Source: Diogma glabrata
Taxonomy: Eukaryota > Arthropoda > Insecta > Diptera > Cylindrotomidae
Direction of reading: 5' to 3'
Length of the DNA stretch: 64,000 nucleotides
Assembly (NCBI GenBank): GCA_963693315.1
Contig: OY856188.1
Span: 186,531,487 to 186,595,486, forward strand
Shown here: positions 22,953 to 33,631 of the stretch, one piece after another
Numbering within the stretch: the stretch's first letter is position 1
Layout: each line of letters begins with the position of its first letter
Translations under genes and position numbers: made by a program
The notes under the pieces: generated by a model
Seen by the model: the letters and a program-made list of their open reading frames with translations, nothing else
Told to the model about the DNA's origin: nothing
Databases searched by the model: none

Positions 22953-25921
22953 GAACACTAAATTTATCAGACAAAACAAAAACCCTCAAGAAAGGAACAA
23001 TCGTTGGTAAATGTGAAGAAGTAACTACCATTGTAAAATGTGAACAACAGCACACAGAAAGGAAAGTCGAAAATCAAACGCAGAAGAAAGAAATACAAAA
23101 TCTACTACAGAAGTGGACAACAGAGCTTACAAAAGAACAAAAGAAAGAAGCAGAGCAGTTGCTCGAACGTTATTCGTCCATCTTCTGCAGCACATCACAA
23201 GACAACGGAAGAACTAATCTGGTTAAACATAAAATTGACACGGGAGCAGAGATGCCGATTCGCCAAGCACCAAGAAGATTACCATTAGCAAAACGGGAAG
23301 AAGCTGATAGAATGGTAAAGGATATGAAAATGGCTGGTGTTATCGGGCAATCAGATAGTCCATGGAGTTCACCTGTGGTTTTAGTTGGAAAGAAGGATGG
23401 AACTATGAGATTCTGCGTCGACTACAGAAAACTGAATGCAGTAACAAAGAAAGATAGCTACCCATTACCTCGAATTGATGATACCTTGGACACATTATCA
23501 GGTGCCAAATTATTCTCAACATTAGATCTGCAAAGTGGTTATTGGCAGGTAGAAGTCCAAGAAGAGGATCGAGAAAAGACAGCGTTTAGTGTGGGTAGTG
23601 GGCTATGGCAGTTTAACGTTATGCCATTCGGACTATGTAATGCTTCCGCAACATTTGAACGTTTAATGGAACGTGTGCTGAAAGGATTACATTGGAGAAC
23701 GTGCCTTGTGTACTTGGACGACATCATTGTAATGGGCAAGGATTTTGACGATCATTTGAAGAATTTAGAAGAAGTCTTCGAGAGAATCCAAGCAGCAGGA
23801 CTAAAATTGAGTCCAAAGAAATGTACACTATTCAGAGAAGAAGTAAAATACTTGGGGCACAAAGTAACAACGAATGGAATACACACAGATGCTGATAAGA
23901 TCACAGCAGTAAAAGAATGGCCAAGACCTAAGAATTTACATGAACTTCGCAGTTTTCTGGGATTGTGCACTTACTACCGACGTTTTGTACCAGGATTTGC
24001 CAATGTTGCTAAGAGTCTACATGAGCTCACGAGGAAGGATAAAGCTTTTGAATGGACCGAAAAGCAAGAAGATGCTTTTGTGGAGCTTCGGAAAAGATTG
24101 TGCACAGCACCAGTTCTGGCTTACCCTATACCAAATTTTAAATTCATATTAGACACTGATGCCAGCAATGATGGTATAGGAGGAGTGTTATCTCAAGAAA
24201 TTGATGGACAAGAAAAAGTAATAGCTTATTACTCAAAAATACTGTCCAAGCCAGAAAGGAATTATTGTGTAACCCGTAAAGAATTGCTGGCTATAGTGGA
24301 ATGTGTAAAACATTTTCACAAATATTTGTACGGTCAAAAATTCCATTTGAGAACTGATCATGGAGCATTGAGGTGGCTACTGCAATTTAAGAACCCGGAA
24401 GGACAAGTAGCACGATGGATTGAACGCTTACAAGCTTATGATTTCGACATTGAACATCGAAGGGGAAGTGCACATGGAAATGCTGATGCATTATCAAGAA
24501 GGCCATGCCAGGTGGAATGCAAGCACTGTAATCGGGCGGAAAGTAAGGAAAACATTATTGATGTCAGGCTTCTGCAAGTGCTTCCTAGTGAAGACTGGAC
24601 GCATGAAGTGGTAAGGAAGGAGCAACTGGAAGATCCGAGCTTGGCACCAATAATAAAGTGCAAGGAAAAGGGAGAAAAACCTACATGGAGTGAGATTGCC
24701 GATAAAAGTCAAACATTGAAGGCATATTGGGCACAATGGGACAGCCTCTGTATTGAAGATGGATGCTTGAAAAGAATTTGGGAAAGTCCTGACGGATCAG
24801 TTAAAGAATCAATGATAGTAGTTCCCAAAATAAGAATACCTCAAGTATTAAAGGAATATCATGAAGGAACCAGTGGCGGTCACCTGGGTATTAACAAAAC
24901 CCTTGCTAAAGTACGGCGTAGATTTTATTGGTCAGGAGCACGTCAATCGGTAGTGGAATGGTGTCAAGCATGCGATCAATGTGCGGCTGCAAAGGGACCT
25001 GCAAGAAGAAGTCGTGGTAATATGAGGCAGTATAATGTAGGAGCACCATTCGAGAGAATTGCGATGGATGTAGCTGGACCATTTCCGACGTCTGATAACA
25101 ACAACAAATATGTGCTAGTCATAATGGATTATTTTAGCAAATGGCCAGAAGTGTGTGCAATACCAAACCAAGAAGCAACAACGATCGCTGAAGCAGTAGT
25201 TAGCAATTGGATAAGTCGCTACGGAGTACCGATGGAGATTCACACAGATCAAGGAAGAAATTTTGAATCTACCATATTTCAAGAAATCTGTCAGATACTT
25301 GGAATTAATAAAACTAGAACAACTGCTTCACATCCCCAATCAGACGGCATGGTGGAAAGATTTAATGCTACTCTTGAGAAATATCTAGCAAAAGTAGTAA
25401 ACAAGAATCAACGTGATTGGGACCGTCATATTCCATTATTCTTGATGGCTTATAGATCAGCAGTGCATGATACAACCAAAACGACGCCAGCTACAACCAT
25501 TTTTGGAAATGATTTACGGCTACCTGGTGATCTGAAGTTTGGGATTATTCCATCGTCAACATTATGTGTCCAAGATTATGTTAATAAACTTCAAAAAGAA
25601 CTTGAGGAGGTACACACGTTTGTCAGACAGAAAGCACAGATATCCAGTGATAGAATGAAGGCTCGGTATGACATTCGCGCAAACAACAAAGGATTTGAGG
25701 AAGGACAACTAGTGTGGCTACACAATCCACAGCGGAGAAAAGGACTATCTCCAAAACTACAAACATCTTGGGAAGGACCTTATACCATCATAACAAAATT
25801 AAACGATGTCGTTTATCGAATAAAGAAAGGTCAACGAGCGAAGCCAAAAGTCGTTCATCTAGAAAGATTAGCACCCTACAGAGGGGGAGATTTAGATTCT
25901 ATTCGGGACGAACAGAAATAA
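22946..25921 (+). pseudogene. pol: RT-RNase H-integrase segment of pol, Gypsy copy A
   Basis: This frame stays open for almost 3 kb after the frameshift but has no good start of its own. Domains in order: reverse transcriptase with LDLQSGYWQV, MPFGLCNASATF and the catalytic YLDD box (about nt 23708-23719); RNase H (LDTDAS, TDHGAL); integrase with an HHCC zinc finger ending CQACDQC; a DDE core (MDVAGPF, HTDQG, SDGMVERF); and a C-terminal GPY/F-type module (GPYTII). The conserved NAPATF motif reads NASATF here, a proline-to-serine change. With the upstream break, this marks the copy as non-autonomous, although the enzyme domains themselves are uninterrupted. Confidence 0.9.
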
Positions 25922-25932
25922 GTGGGGGAAAA
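25921..25932 (+). other. polypurine tract, copy A
   Basis: AGTGGGGGAAAA lies immediately upstream of the 3' LTR and overlaps the last base of the pol stop. It is the expected plus-strand primer for reverse transcription. Copy B has AGTGGGGGAGAA in the same place. Confidence 0.85.
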
Positions 25933-26582
25933 TGTGACGATTATGGAAGATGATAGAACACAAAAACAATAGAACTTTCAAGAAAATTCTCGTTAGTTCT
26001 ACAAATATAAAAATCAAAAGATACAAAAGGTAACAATGCAACCAAAGTAAACATTTAATAGGAAGTATTTGTTTTATCGAATAAGGATTGGTTAACGAAA
26101 TAAAAATTGGTAAATAAAACAATTGAAAAGAATAGATTTCACACCTAGGTGTTAATATTTGAAGATCGTCTTATTGTTGATAAAGGAAAAAAAAAAGGGT
26201 GTGTTCTATCTAGAACATTACAGCAGTTTCGAGGCTATTTCATGTAGTATATATAAAAGGTGTTGTTCGAGGATACAACCAGTATAAAATTGTTAGTGAT
26301 ACAAAAAGTATAAAAATTTAGCAGTGATAAAGGCGAAGTAAAATTAAAAGTGTTATAAGTAGAAAGTTAAAAGTGATATTGTGAACAAGTATAAAAGAAT
26401 TATAAGTGGTGAAACATTGTTAGTACAAGAAGAACTAAAAGGGGAATAGTAATAGGAGAAATATTTTTATTGTAAAATCTTGAACGAATAAAATTATAAC
26501 GTTTAGAAAATCCATTGTGTTTTAAATTTCCTGATTTAGTGATCGAACTAAATAATTGTAACTCGGCTAAAGAAACGTTACA
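25933..26582 (+). repeat. 3' LTR of Gypsy copy A
   Basis: A 650-bp copy of 20252-20900, differing by about one substitution and one extra A in an A-tract. It ends GTTACA and runs directly into (AT)n. Confidence 0.95.
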
Positions 26583-27055
<473 letters not shown>

Positions 27056-27166
27056 CAGTGGCGGATTATCATACAAGTTTTTAGGCAACCGCACCAGGGC
27101 CCCTCGATTCAGAGGCCCCAAGCATAAGCAAAAAAGAAACTAAAACCAGACAAGTTTGAAATATAT

Positions 27167-27814
27167 TGTAACGTTTCTTGGCCGAGTTACAATTATTTAG
27201 TTCGATCACTAAATCAGGAAATTTAAAACACAATGGATTTTCTAAACGTTATAATTTTATTCGTTCAAGATTTTACAATAAAAATATTTCTCCTATTACT
27301 ATTCCCCTTTTAATTCTTCTTGTACTAACGATATTTCACCACTTATAATTCTTTTATACTTGTTCACAATATCACTTTTAACTTTCTACTTATAACACTG
27401 TTAATTTTACTTCGCCTTTATCACTGCTAAATTTTTATACTTTTTGTATCACTAACAATTTTATACTGCTTGTATCCTCGAACAACACCTTTTATATATA
27501 CTACATGAAATAGCCTCGAAACTGCTGTAATGTTCTAGATAGAACACACCCTTTTTTTTTCCTTTATCAACAATAAGACGATCTTCAAATATTGACACCT
27601 AGGTGTGAAATCTATTCTTTTCAATTGTTTTATTTACCAATTTTTATTTCGTTAACCAATCCTTATCCGATAAAACAAATACTTCCTATTAAATGTTTAC
27701 TTTGGTTGCATTGTTACCTTTTGTATCTTTTGATTTTTATATTTGTAGAACTAACGAGAATTTTCTTGAAAGTTCTATTGTTTTTGTGTTCTATCATCTT
27801 CCATAATCGTCACA
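27167..27814 (-). repeat. 3' LTR of Gypsy copy B
   Basis: 648 bp, identical to 32944-33591. Preceded (minus strand) by polypurine tract AGTGGGGGAGAA at 27826-27815. Confidence 0.95.
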
Positions 27815-27825
27815 TTCTCCCCCAC

Positions 27826-30800
27826 TTATTTCTGTTCGTCCCGAATAGAATCTAAATCTCCCCCTCTGTAGGGTGCTAATCTTTCTAGATGAACGACTTT
27901 TGGTTTCGCTCGTTGACCTTTCTTTATTCGATAAACGACATCGTTTAATTTTGTTATGATGGTATAAGGTCCTTCCCAAGATGTTTGTAGTTTTGGAGAT
28001 AGTCCTTTTCTCCGCTGTGGATTGTGTAGCCACACTAGTTGTCCTTCCTCAAATCCTTTGTTGTTTGCGCGAATGTCATACCGAGCCTTCATTCGATCAC
28101 TGGATATCTGTGCTTTCTGTCTGACAAACGTGTGTACCTCCTCAAGTTCTTTTTGAAGTTTATTAACATAATCTTGTACACATAATGTTGACGATGGAAT
28201 AATCCCAAACTTCAGATCACCAGGTAGCCGTAAATCATTTCCAAAAATGGTTGTAGCAGGCGTCGTTTTGGTTGTATCATGCACTGCTGATCTATAAGCC
28301 ATCAAGAATAACGGAATATGACGATCCCAATCACGTTGATTCTTGTTTACTACTTTTGCTAGATATTTCTCAAGAGTAGCATTAAATCTTTCCACCATGC
28401 CGTCTGATTGGGGATGTGAAGCAGTTGTTCTAGTTTTATTAATTCCAAGTATCTGACAGATTTCTTGAAATATGGTAGATTCAAAATTTCTTCCTTGATC
28501 TGTGTGAATCTCCATCGGCACTCCGTAGCGACTTATCCAATTGCTAACTACTGCTTCAGCGATCGTTGTTGCTTCTTGGTTTGGTATTGCACACACTTCT
28601 GGCCATTTGCTAAAATAATCCATTATGACTAGCACATATTTGTTGTTGTTATCAGAAGTCGGAAATGGTCCAGCTACATCCATTGCAATTCTCTCGAATG
28701 GTGCTCCAACATTATACTGCCTCATGTTACCACGACTTCTTCTTGCAGGTCCCTTTGCAGCCGCACATTGATCGCATGCTTGACACCATTCCACTACCGA
28801 TTGACGTGCTCCTGACCAATAAAATCTACGCCGTACTTTAGCAAGGGTTTTGTTAATACCCAGGTGACCGCCACTGGTTCCTTCATGATATTCCTTTAAT
28901 ACTTGAGGTATTCTTATTTTGGGAACTACTATCATTGATTCTTTAACTGATCCGTCAGGACTTTCCCAAATTCTTTTCAAGCATCCATCTTCAATACAGA
29001 GACTGTCCCATTGTGCCCAATATGCCTTCAACGTTTGACTTTTATCGGCAATCTCACTCCATGCAGGTTTTTCTCCTTTTTCCTTGAACTTTATTATTGG
29101 TGCTAAGCTAGGATCTTCCAGTTGCTCCTTCCTTACCACTTCATGCGTCCAGTCTTCACTAGGAAGCACTTGCAGAAGCCTGACATCAATAATGTTTTCC
29201 TTACTTTCCGCCCGATTACAGTGCTTGCATTCCACCTGGCATGGCCTTCTTGATAATGCATCAGCATTTCCATGTGCACTTCCCCTTCGATGTTCAATGT
29301 CGAAATCATAAGCTTGTAAGCGTTCAATCCATCGTGCTACTTGTCCTTCCGGGTTCTTAAATTGCAGTAGCCACCTCAATGCTCCATGATCAGTTCTCAA
29401 ATGGAATTTTTGACCGTACAAATATTTGTGAAAATGTTTTACACATTCCACTATAGCCAGCAATTCTTTACGGGTTACACAATAATTCCTTTCTGGCTTG
29501 GACAGTATTTTTGAGTAATAAGCTATTACTTTTTCTTGTCCATCAATTTCTTGAGATAACACTCCTCCTATACCATCATTGCTGGCATCAGTGTCTAATA
29601 TGAATTTAAAATTTGGTATAGGGTAAGCCAGAACTGGTGCTGTGCACAATCTTTTCCGAAGCTCCACAAAAGCATCTTCTTGCTTTTCGGTCCATTCAAA
29701 AGCTTTATCCTTCCTCGTGAGCTCATGTAGACTCTTAGCAACATTGGCAAATCCTGGTACAAAACGTCGGTAGTAAGTGCACAATCCCAGAAAACTGCGA
29801 AGCTCATGTAAATTCTTAGGTCTTGGCCATTCTTTTACTGCTGTGATCTTATCAGCATCTGTGTGTATTCCATTTGTTGTTACTTTGTGCCCCAAGTACT
29901 TTACTTCTTCTCTGAATAGTGTACATTTCTTTGGACTCAATTTTAGTCCTGCTGCTTGGATTCGCTCGAAGACTTCTTCTAAATTCTTCAAATGATCGTC
30001 GAAATCCTTGCCCATTACAATGATGTCGTCCAAGTACACAAGGCACGTTCTCCAATGTAATCCTTTCAGCACACGTTCCATTAAACGTTCAAATGTTGCG
30101 GGAGCATTACATAGTCCGAATGGCATAACGTTAAACTGCCATAGCCCACTACCCACACTAAACGCTGTCTTTTCTCGATCCTCTTCTTGGACTTCTACCT
30201 GCCAATAACCACTTTGCAGATCTAATGTTGAGAATAATTTGGCACCTGATAATGTGTCCAAGGTATCATCAATTCGAGGTAATGGGTAGCTATCTTTCTT
30301 TGTTACTGCATTCAGTTTTCTATAGTCGACGCAGAATCTCATAGTTCCATCCTTCTTTCCAACTAAAACCACAGGTGAACTCCATGGACTATCTGATTGC
30401 CCGATAACACCAGCCATTTTCATATCCTTTACCATTCTATCAGCTTCTTCCCGTTTTGCTAATGGTAATCTTCTTGGTGCTTGGCGAATCGGCATTTCTG
30501 CTCCCGTGTCAATTTTATGTTTAACCAGATTAGTTCTTCCGTTGTCTGCTGATGTGCTGCAGAAGATGGACGAATAACGTTCGAGCAACTGCTCTGCTTC
30601 TTTCTTTTGTTCTTTTGTAAGCTCTGTTGTCCACTTCTGTAGTAGATTTTGTATTTCTTTCTTCTGCGTTTGATTTTCGACTTTCCTTTCTGTGTGCTGT
30701 TGTTCACATTTCACAATGGTAGTTACTTCTTCACATTTACCGACGATTGTTCCTTTCTTGAGGGTTTTTGTTTTGTCTGATAAATTTAGTGTTCTTATCG

Positions 30801-31443
30801 GTATTCTTGAGTTTTCATCTGGTACAACTAATGTTTTCCCTATAATGATCTCTTGATGTTGAAGACCATTTTCATTGGCTTCCACAACCCACAACCTTGG
30901 TGACCCAGAATCTCCCTCCAATCTTCCCCAGACGATTGTTTCGGTATTAGGTGGCAGCTTTTCGCGATGTTCCAATATTATTCGCCTCATACTTGATTCT
31001 GCACCATTCATCTGAAGAACCAACTCTACGTTACCATACTTGAGTACTCCATTTCCAGCGTCTATTACAAATCCATTCGGCCTCATGAAGTCCATTCCCA
31101 AAATTACTTCATCAACGATGTCTGCCACTAGAACTTCATGCTGAAAGTGCGTATTTCCAATTTTTATATCGGCAATTTTGCTTCCCCTGATAGTTGCACT
31201 TTCCCCTGTTGCTGTTTGTATTCGATATTTTTCTGCTGGTTGTAATTCCCCTTTTAGTAAATCTGTACGGACTATTGTGCGAGTTGCTCCAGTATCTAGC
31301 GTAATGATACAGTTGTTGTCATCAATTTTAGCTCCAATCGTTAAACTGTCACCATTCCTTGCGATTCTTGAAATAGGGATGGAGATTATGGGGCATTCGG
31401 TTGTGGGAGCCAGCTTACGCCCCTTAAAGCTGACTCGTTTTAG
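27826..31443 (-). CDS. pol: Pol polyprotein (protease-RT-RNase H-integrase), Gypsy copy B
   Basis: An uninterrupted frame of 1205 residues counted from the first codon after the -1 slip site. It has no initiator ATG of its own and must be made as Gag-Pol. Protease comes first (LDTGA at residues 49-53, ILGMDF later). RT has LDLQSGYW, MPFGLCNAPATF and catalytic YLDD near residue 470. RNase H has LDTDASNDGIGG and RTDHGAL. Integrase has an HHCC finger (ending CQACDQC), a DDE core (MDVAGPF, HTDQGRNF, SDGMVERF) and a C-terminal GPYTII module. All catalytic residues I can check are present, unlike copy A. The order RT-RNase H-integrase places it in Ty3/Gypsy. No env follows. Confidence 0.95.
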   Translation of the reverse strand, partial: LKRVSFKGRKLAPTTECPIISIPISRIARNGDSLTIGAKIDDNNCIITLDTGATRTIVRTDLLKGELQPAEKYRIQTATGESATIRGSKIADIKIGNTHFQHEVLVADIVDEVILGMDFMRPNGFVIDAGNGVLKYGNVELVLQMNGAESSMRRIILEHREKLPPNTETIVWGRLEGDSGSPRLWVVEANENGLQHQEIIIGKTLVVPDENSRIPIRTLNLSDKTKTLKKGTIVGKCEEVTTIVKCEQQHTERKVENQTQKKEIQNLLQKWTTELTKEQKKEAEQLLERYSSIFCSTSADNGRTNLVKHKIDTGAEMPIRQAPRRLPLAKREEADRMVKDMKMAGVIGQSDSPWSSPVVLVGKKDGTMRFCVDYRKLNAVTKKDSYPLPRIDDTLDTLSGAKLFSTLDLQSGYWQVEVQEEDREKTAFSVGSGLWQFNVMPFGLCNAPATFERLMERVLKGLHWRTCLVYLDDIIVMGKDFDDHLKNLEEVFERIQAAGLKLSPKKCTLFREEVKYLGHKVTTNGIHTDADKITAVKEWPRPKNLHELRSFLGLCTYYRRFVPGFANVAKSLHELTRKDKAFEWTEKQEDAFVELRKRLCTAPVLAYPIPNFKFILDTDASNDGIGGVLSQEIDGQEKVIAYYSKILSKPERNYCVTRKELLAIVECVKHFHKYLYGQKFHLRTDHGALRWLLQFKNPEGQVARWIERLQAYDFDIEHRRGSAHGNADALSRRPCQVECKHCNRAESKENIIDVRLLQVLPSEDWTHEVVRKEQLEDPSLAPIIKFKEKGEKPAWSEIADKSQTLKAYWAQWDSLCIEDGCLKRIWESPDGSVKESMIVVPKIRIPQVLKEYHEGTSGGHLGINKTLAKVRRRFYWSGARQSVVEWCQACDQCAAAKGPARRSRGNMRQYNVGAPFERIAMDVAGPFPTSDNNNKYVLVIMDYFSKWPEVCAIPNQEATTIAEAVVSNWISRYGVPMEIHTDQGRNFESTIFQEICQILGINKTRTTASHPQSDGMVERFNATLEKYLAKVVNKNQRDWDRHIPLFLMAYRSAVHDTTKTTPATTIFGNDLRLPGDLKFGIIPSSTLCVQDYVNKLQKELEEVHTFVRQKAQISSDRMKARYDIRANNKGFEEGQLVWLHNPQRRKGLSPKLQTSWEGPYTIITKLNDVVYRIKKGQRAKPKVVHLERLAPYRGGDLDSIRDEQK

Positions 31444-31449
31444 TTTAAC
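31390..31449 (-). promoter_or_regulatory. -1 ribosomal frameshift signal with pseudoknot (copy B)
   Basis: The same signal as in copy A. The heptamer GTTAAAC is at 31449-31443 and the stop at 31442-31440. The 10-bp stem is 31436-31427 with 31416-31407, and loop bases 31423-31417 pair with 31396-31390. Here it connects two intact frames, so the Gag to Gag-Pol ratio would be set by this site. Confidence 0.85.
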
Positions 31450-32912
31450 CCTTGCGCTGCTATTTGACCATCCTCTCCCGCTTGAGCCTTTTCTTCAGAT
31501 GATCTCCGTCTGATTGGTGATGTTGATCTTCCCCGTTTTCGTCTGGCCTCTCTGCATTCTCGAGATATGTGACCAAGTTTGTCACATACCCAACATCTTA
31601 TTCTACTGTTGAATTCTCTGGATCTTTTTTGGGGCCTAAAACTATCCTCTTCTTCCATTTCTACATGGCGTACTTTGATTGTTGGTTTGACAATTGCTTG
31701 TGCCGTCTCACTAGTCAATGCACAAGCTATTGTTTCAGCAAATGTAGCTTTAGGCGTCATCACAGCTGACTTCCGCGTCTCTGGATCTCTTATGCCGTCG
31801 ATGAACGCATCTATCTTCATTCTTTCCATATAGTCTGGTGATGTATTTCCATGTGCCATATGTACCAGACGTTCGATCGCAGACGAAAACTCTTGCAGAC
31901 TTTCTCCAATTCGCTGATAGCGACCCTTCAACTCAAGTCTGTATATCTCCCGCTTGTGGTCACTACCATACTTGCGATCTAAAGCTTTCATGATCTCATT
32001 GTAGCTCCTTCGATCTTGTTCTGGAACTGCTTGTATTGTTTCTGCTGCTTCACCCTTCAGTGCCACTATTAAAGCTGCCACACGATGTGTTTCGTTCCAA
32101 CTGTTCTGATCAGCTGCCGTTTCAAATTGGAATTTGAAAATTCCAAACGATGATGTACCATCGTATGGGGGCGGTTTTAACTTCATGCTATGTGTTTGTT
32201 GAACCGTGTGAATTGTTTTACCATTAATTTCAACATCTTGAAGCCTTTTTTCAAAATTCACAACCATTGATTGTACTTTCTGGTTTTCGTCGAGAACTTT
32301 CTGCTCCAATTGCTTTACTTCTTGTTGTACTTTCTCGACCTCTCCATGGAATGTGTTTGAAATTTGAAGAATCTTTTCTTCCATTAATTGCTTCATTTCT
32401 TCTCGATTTGTTGCCAATTGTTTATCGATGTTTGCAGACTGTTGATTGATGGTTATGGACTGCTGCTTTATTTCTTCTCGACTTGCAGCTAATTGTTGAT
32501 CGATGTTTGCAGACTGTTGCTTTATGTTGACATCTAACTTTTTCATTTCATTACTCATGCTGTTACTTTGCAAATCTAACTTTTTGTTCATAACCTCCAT
32601 GTTTGCCTTTACATCTGCTCTCATGTTGAAACTCATTTGCTCCATCATAGCCATTAACTGTGCAAAGTCGTTGTTTGCTGGTACGACTTGCCTCGTTGCT
32701 TCAACAGCACCATCTTTAGCTTCACTATTTCCTGCATCTGGATTTTCATCTGCTTCTTCTTGCCCAAAACGATATTTTTCTGGATCCAATCCAGCTGCTT
32801 CCATAGCTTTTATTAATCGCTCTTTCAACTCATTCTTAGTTCCCGTTGTTGAAAGATTCCTTTTCTCCAATTCGCTCTTCAGATCTTGAACTTTTAATCC
32901 ATTCAAATCCAT
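31440..32912 (-). CDS. gag: Gag polyprotein, Gypsy copy B
   Basis: Encodes 490 residues from an ATG about 30 bases after the LTR. The frame is open a little further upstream but through the primer site. An N-terminal SAP domain (LKVQDLKSELEKRN) is followed by a long coiled coil with an internal imperfect repeat built on QQSANID and QLA-REE-KQ. The capsid-like core begins at PPPYDG, and a CX2CX4HX4C knuckle (CWVCDKLGHISREC) lies near the C terminus. Basic, Ser/Arg-rich residues (RRKRGRSTSPIRRR) follow the knuckle. It is 32 residues longer than A's Gag, all of it in the coiled coil. It should assemble particles, package RNA and, by -1 slippage, carry Pol. Confidence 0.95.
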   Translation of the reverse strand: MDLNGLKVQDLKSELEKRNLSTTGTKNELKERLIKAMEAAGLDPEKYRFGQEEADENPDAGNSEAKDGAVEATRQVVPANNDFAQLMAMMEQMSFNMRADVKANMEVMNKKLDLQSNSMSNEMKKLDVNIKQQSANIDQQLAASREEIKQQSITINQQSANIDKQLATNREEMKQLMEEKILQISNTFHGEVEKVQQEVKQLEQKVLDENQKVQSMVVNFEKRLQDVEINGKTIHTVQQTHSMKLKPPPYDGTSSFGIFKFQFETAADQNSWNETHRVAALIVALKGEAAETIQAVPEQDRRSYNEIMKALDRKYGSDHKREIYRLELKGRYQRIGESLQEFSSAIERLVHMAHGNTSPDYMERMKIDAFIDGIRDPETRKSAVMTPKATFAETIACALTSETAQAIVKPTIKVRHVEMEEEDSFRPQKRSREFNSRIRCWVCDKLGHISRECREARRKRGRSTSPIRRRSSEEKAQAGEDGQIAAQGLN

Positions 32913-32943
32913 CTTATTTCCCAATTTCACTTCTGACACCAGT

Positions 32944-33591
32944 TGTAACGTTTCTTGGCCGAGTTACAATTATTTAGTTCGATCACTAAATCAGGAAATT
33001 TAAAACACAATGGATTTTCTAAACGTTATAATTTTATTCGTTCAAGATTTTACAATAAAAATATTTCTCCTATTACTATTCCCCTTTTAATTCTTCTTGT
33101 ACTAACGATATTTCACCACTTATAATTCTTTTATACTTGTTCACAATATCACTTTTAACTTTCTACTTATAACACTGTTAATTTTACTTCGCCTTTATCA
33201 CTGCTAAATTTTTATACTTTTTGTATCACTAACAATTTTATACTGCTTGTATCCTCGAACAACACCTTTTATATATACTACATGAAATAGCCTCGAAACT
33301 GCTGTAATGTTCTAGATAGAACACACCCTTTTTTTTTCCTTTATCAACAATAAGACGATCTTCAAATATTGACACCTAGGTGTGAAATCTATTCTTTTCA
33401 ATTGTTTTATTTACCAATTTTTATTTCGTTAACCAATCCTTATCCGATAAAACAAATACTTCCTATTAAATGTTTACTTTGGTTGCATTGTTACCTTTTG
33501 TATCTTTTGATTTTTATATTTGTAGAACTAACGAGAATTTTCTTGAAAGTTCTATTGTTTTTGTGTTCTATCATCTTCCATAATCGTCACA
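32944..33591 (-). repeat. 5' LTR of Gypsy copy B
   Basis: 648 bp, identical to the 3' copy. Its TATA box is at 33267-33277 (minus strand). The tRNA-Leu-type primer site follows directly at about 32941-32928. Confidence 0.95.
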
Positions 33592-33631
33592 ATATTAATT
33601 TTCAGGCATTAAAATTACATTTTTTCTGTAT

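Larger units (their letters stand above)
27167..33591 (-). mobile_element. Ty3/Gypsy retrotransposon copy B (6.43 kb), apparently intact
   Basis: Minus-strand element. 5' LTR 33591-32944, primer site, gag, frameshift signal, full-length pol, polypurine tract 27826-27815, and 3' LTR 27814-27167. The two 648-bp LTRs are identical as far as I can read. Target duplication ATAT is at 27163-27166 and 33592-33595. gag and pol have no internal stops or frameshifts. All this suggests a very recent, possibly active element. It sits inside the 3' non-coding part of the hAT element and lies tail to tail with copy A. Confidence 0.95.

Noticed and set aside
23539..24736. Short frames antisense or out of frame inside pol of copy A, and the same set in copy B (29084-30208) and gag (20955-21290, 31569-32889)
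   Set aside because: Shadows of the real gag and pol frames. They recur only because the two copies are nearly identical.
25892..26122. Hydrophobic 70-88-codon frames in the LTRs of A and B (also 27592-27855 and 33369-33635)
   Set aside because: Lie in the U3 region antisense to transcription, present because LTRs are repeated, with no domain.
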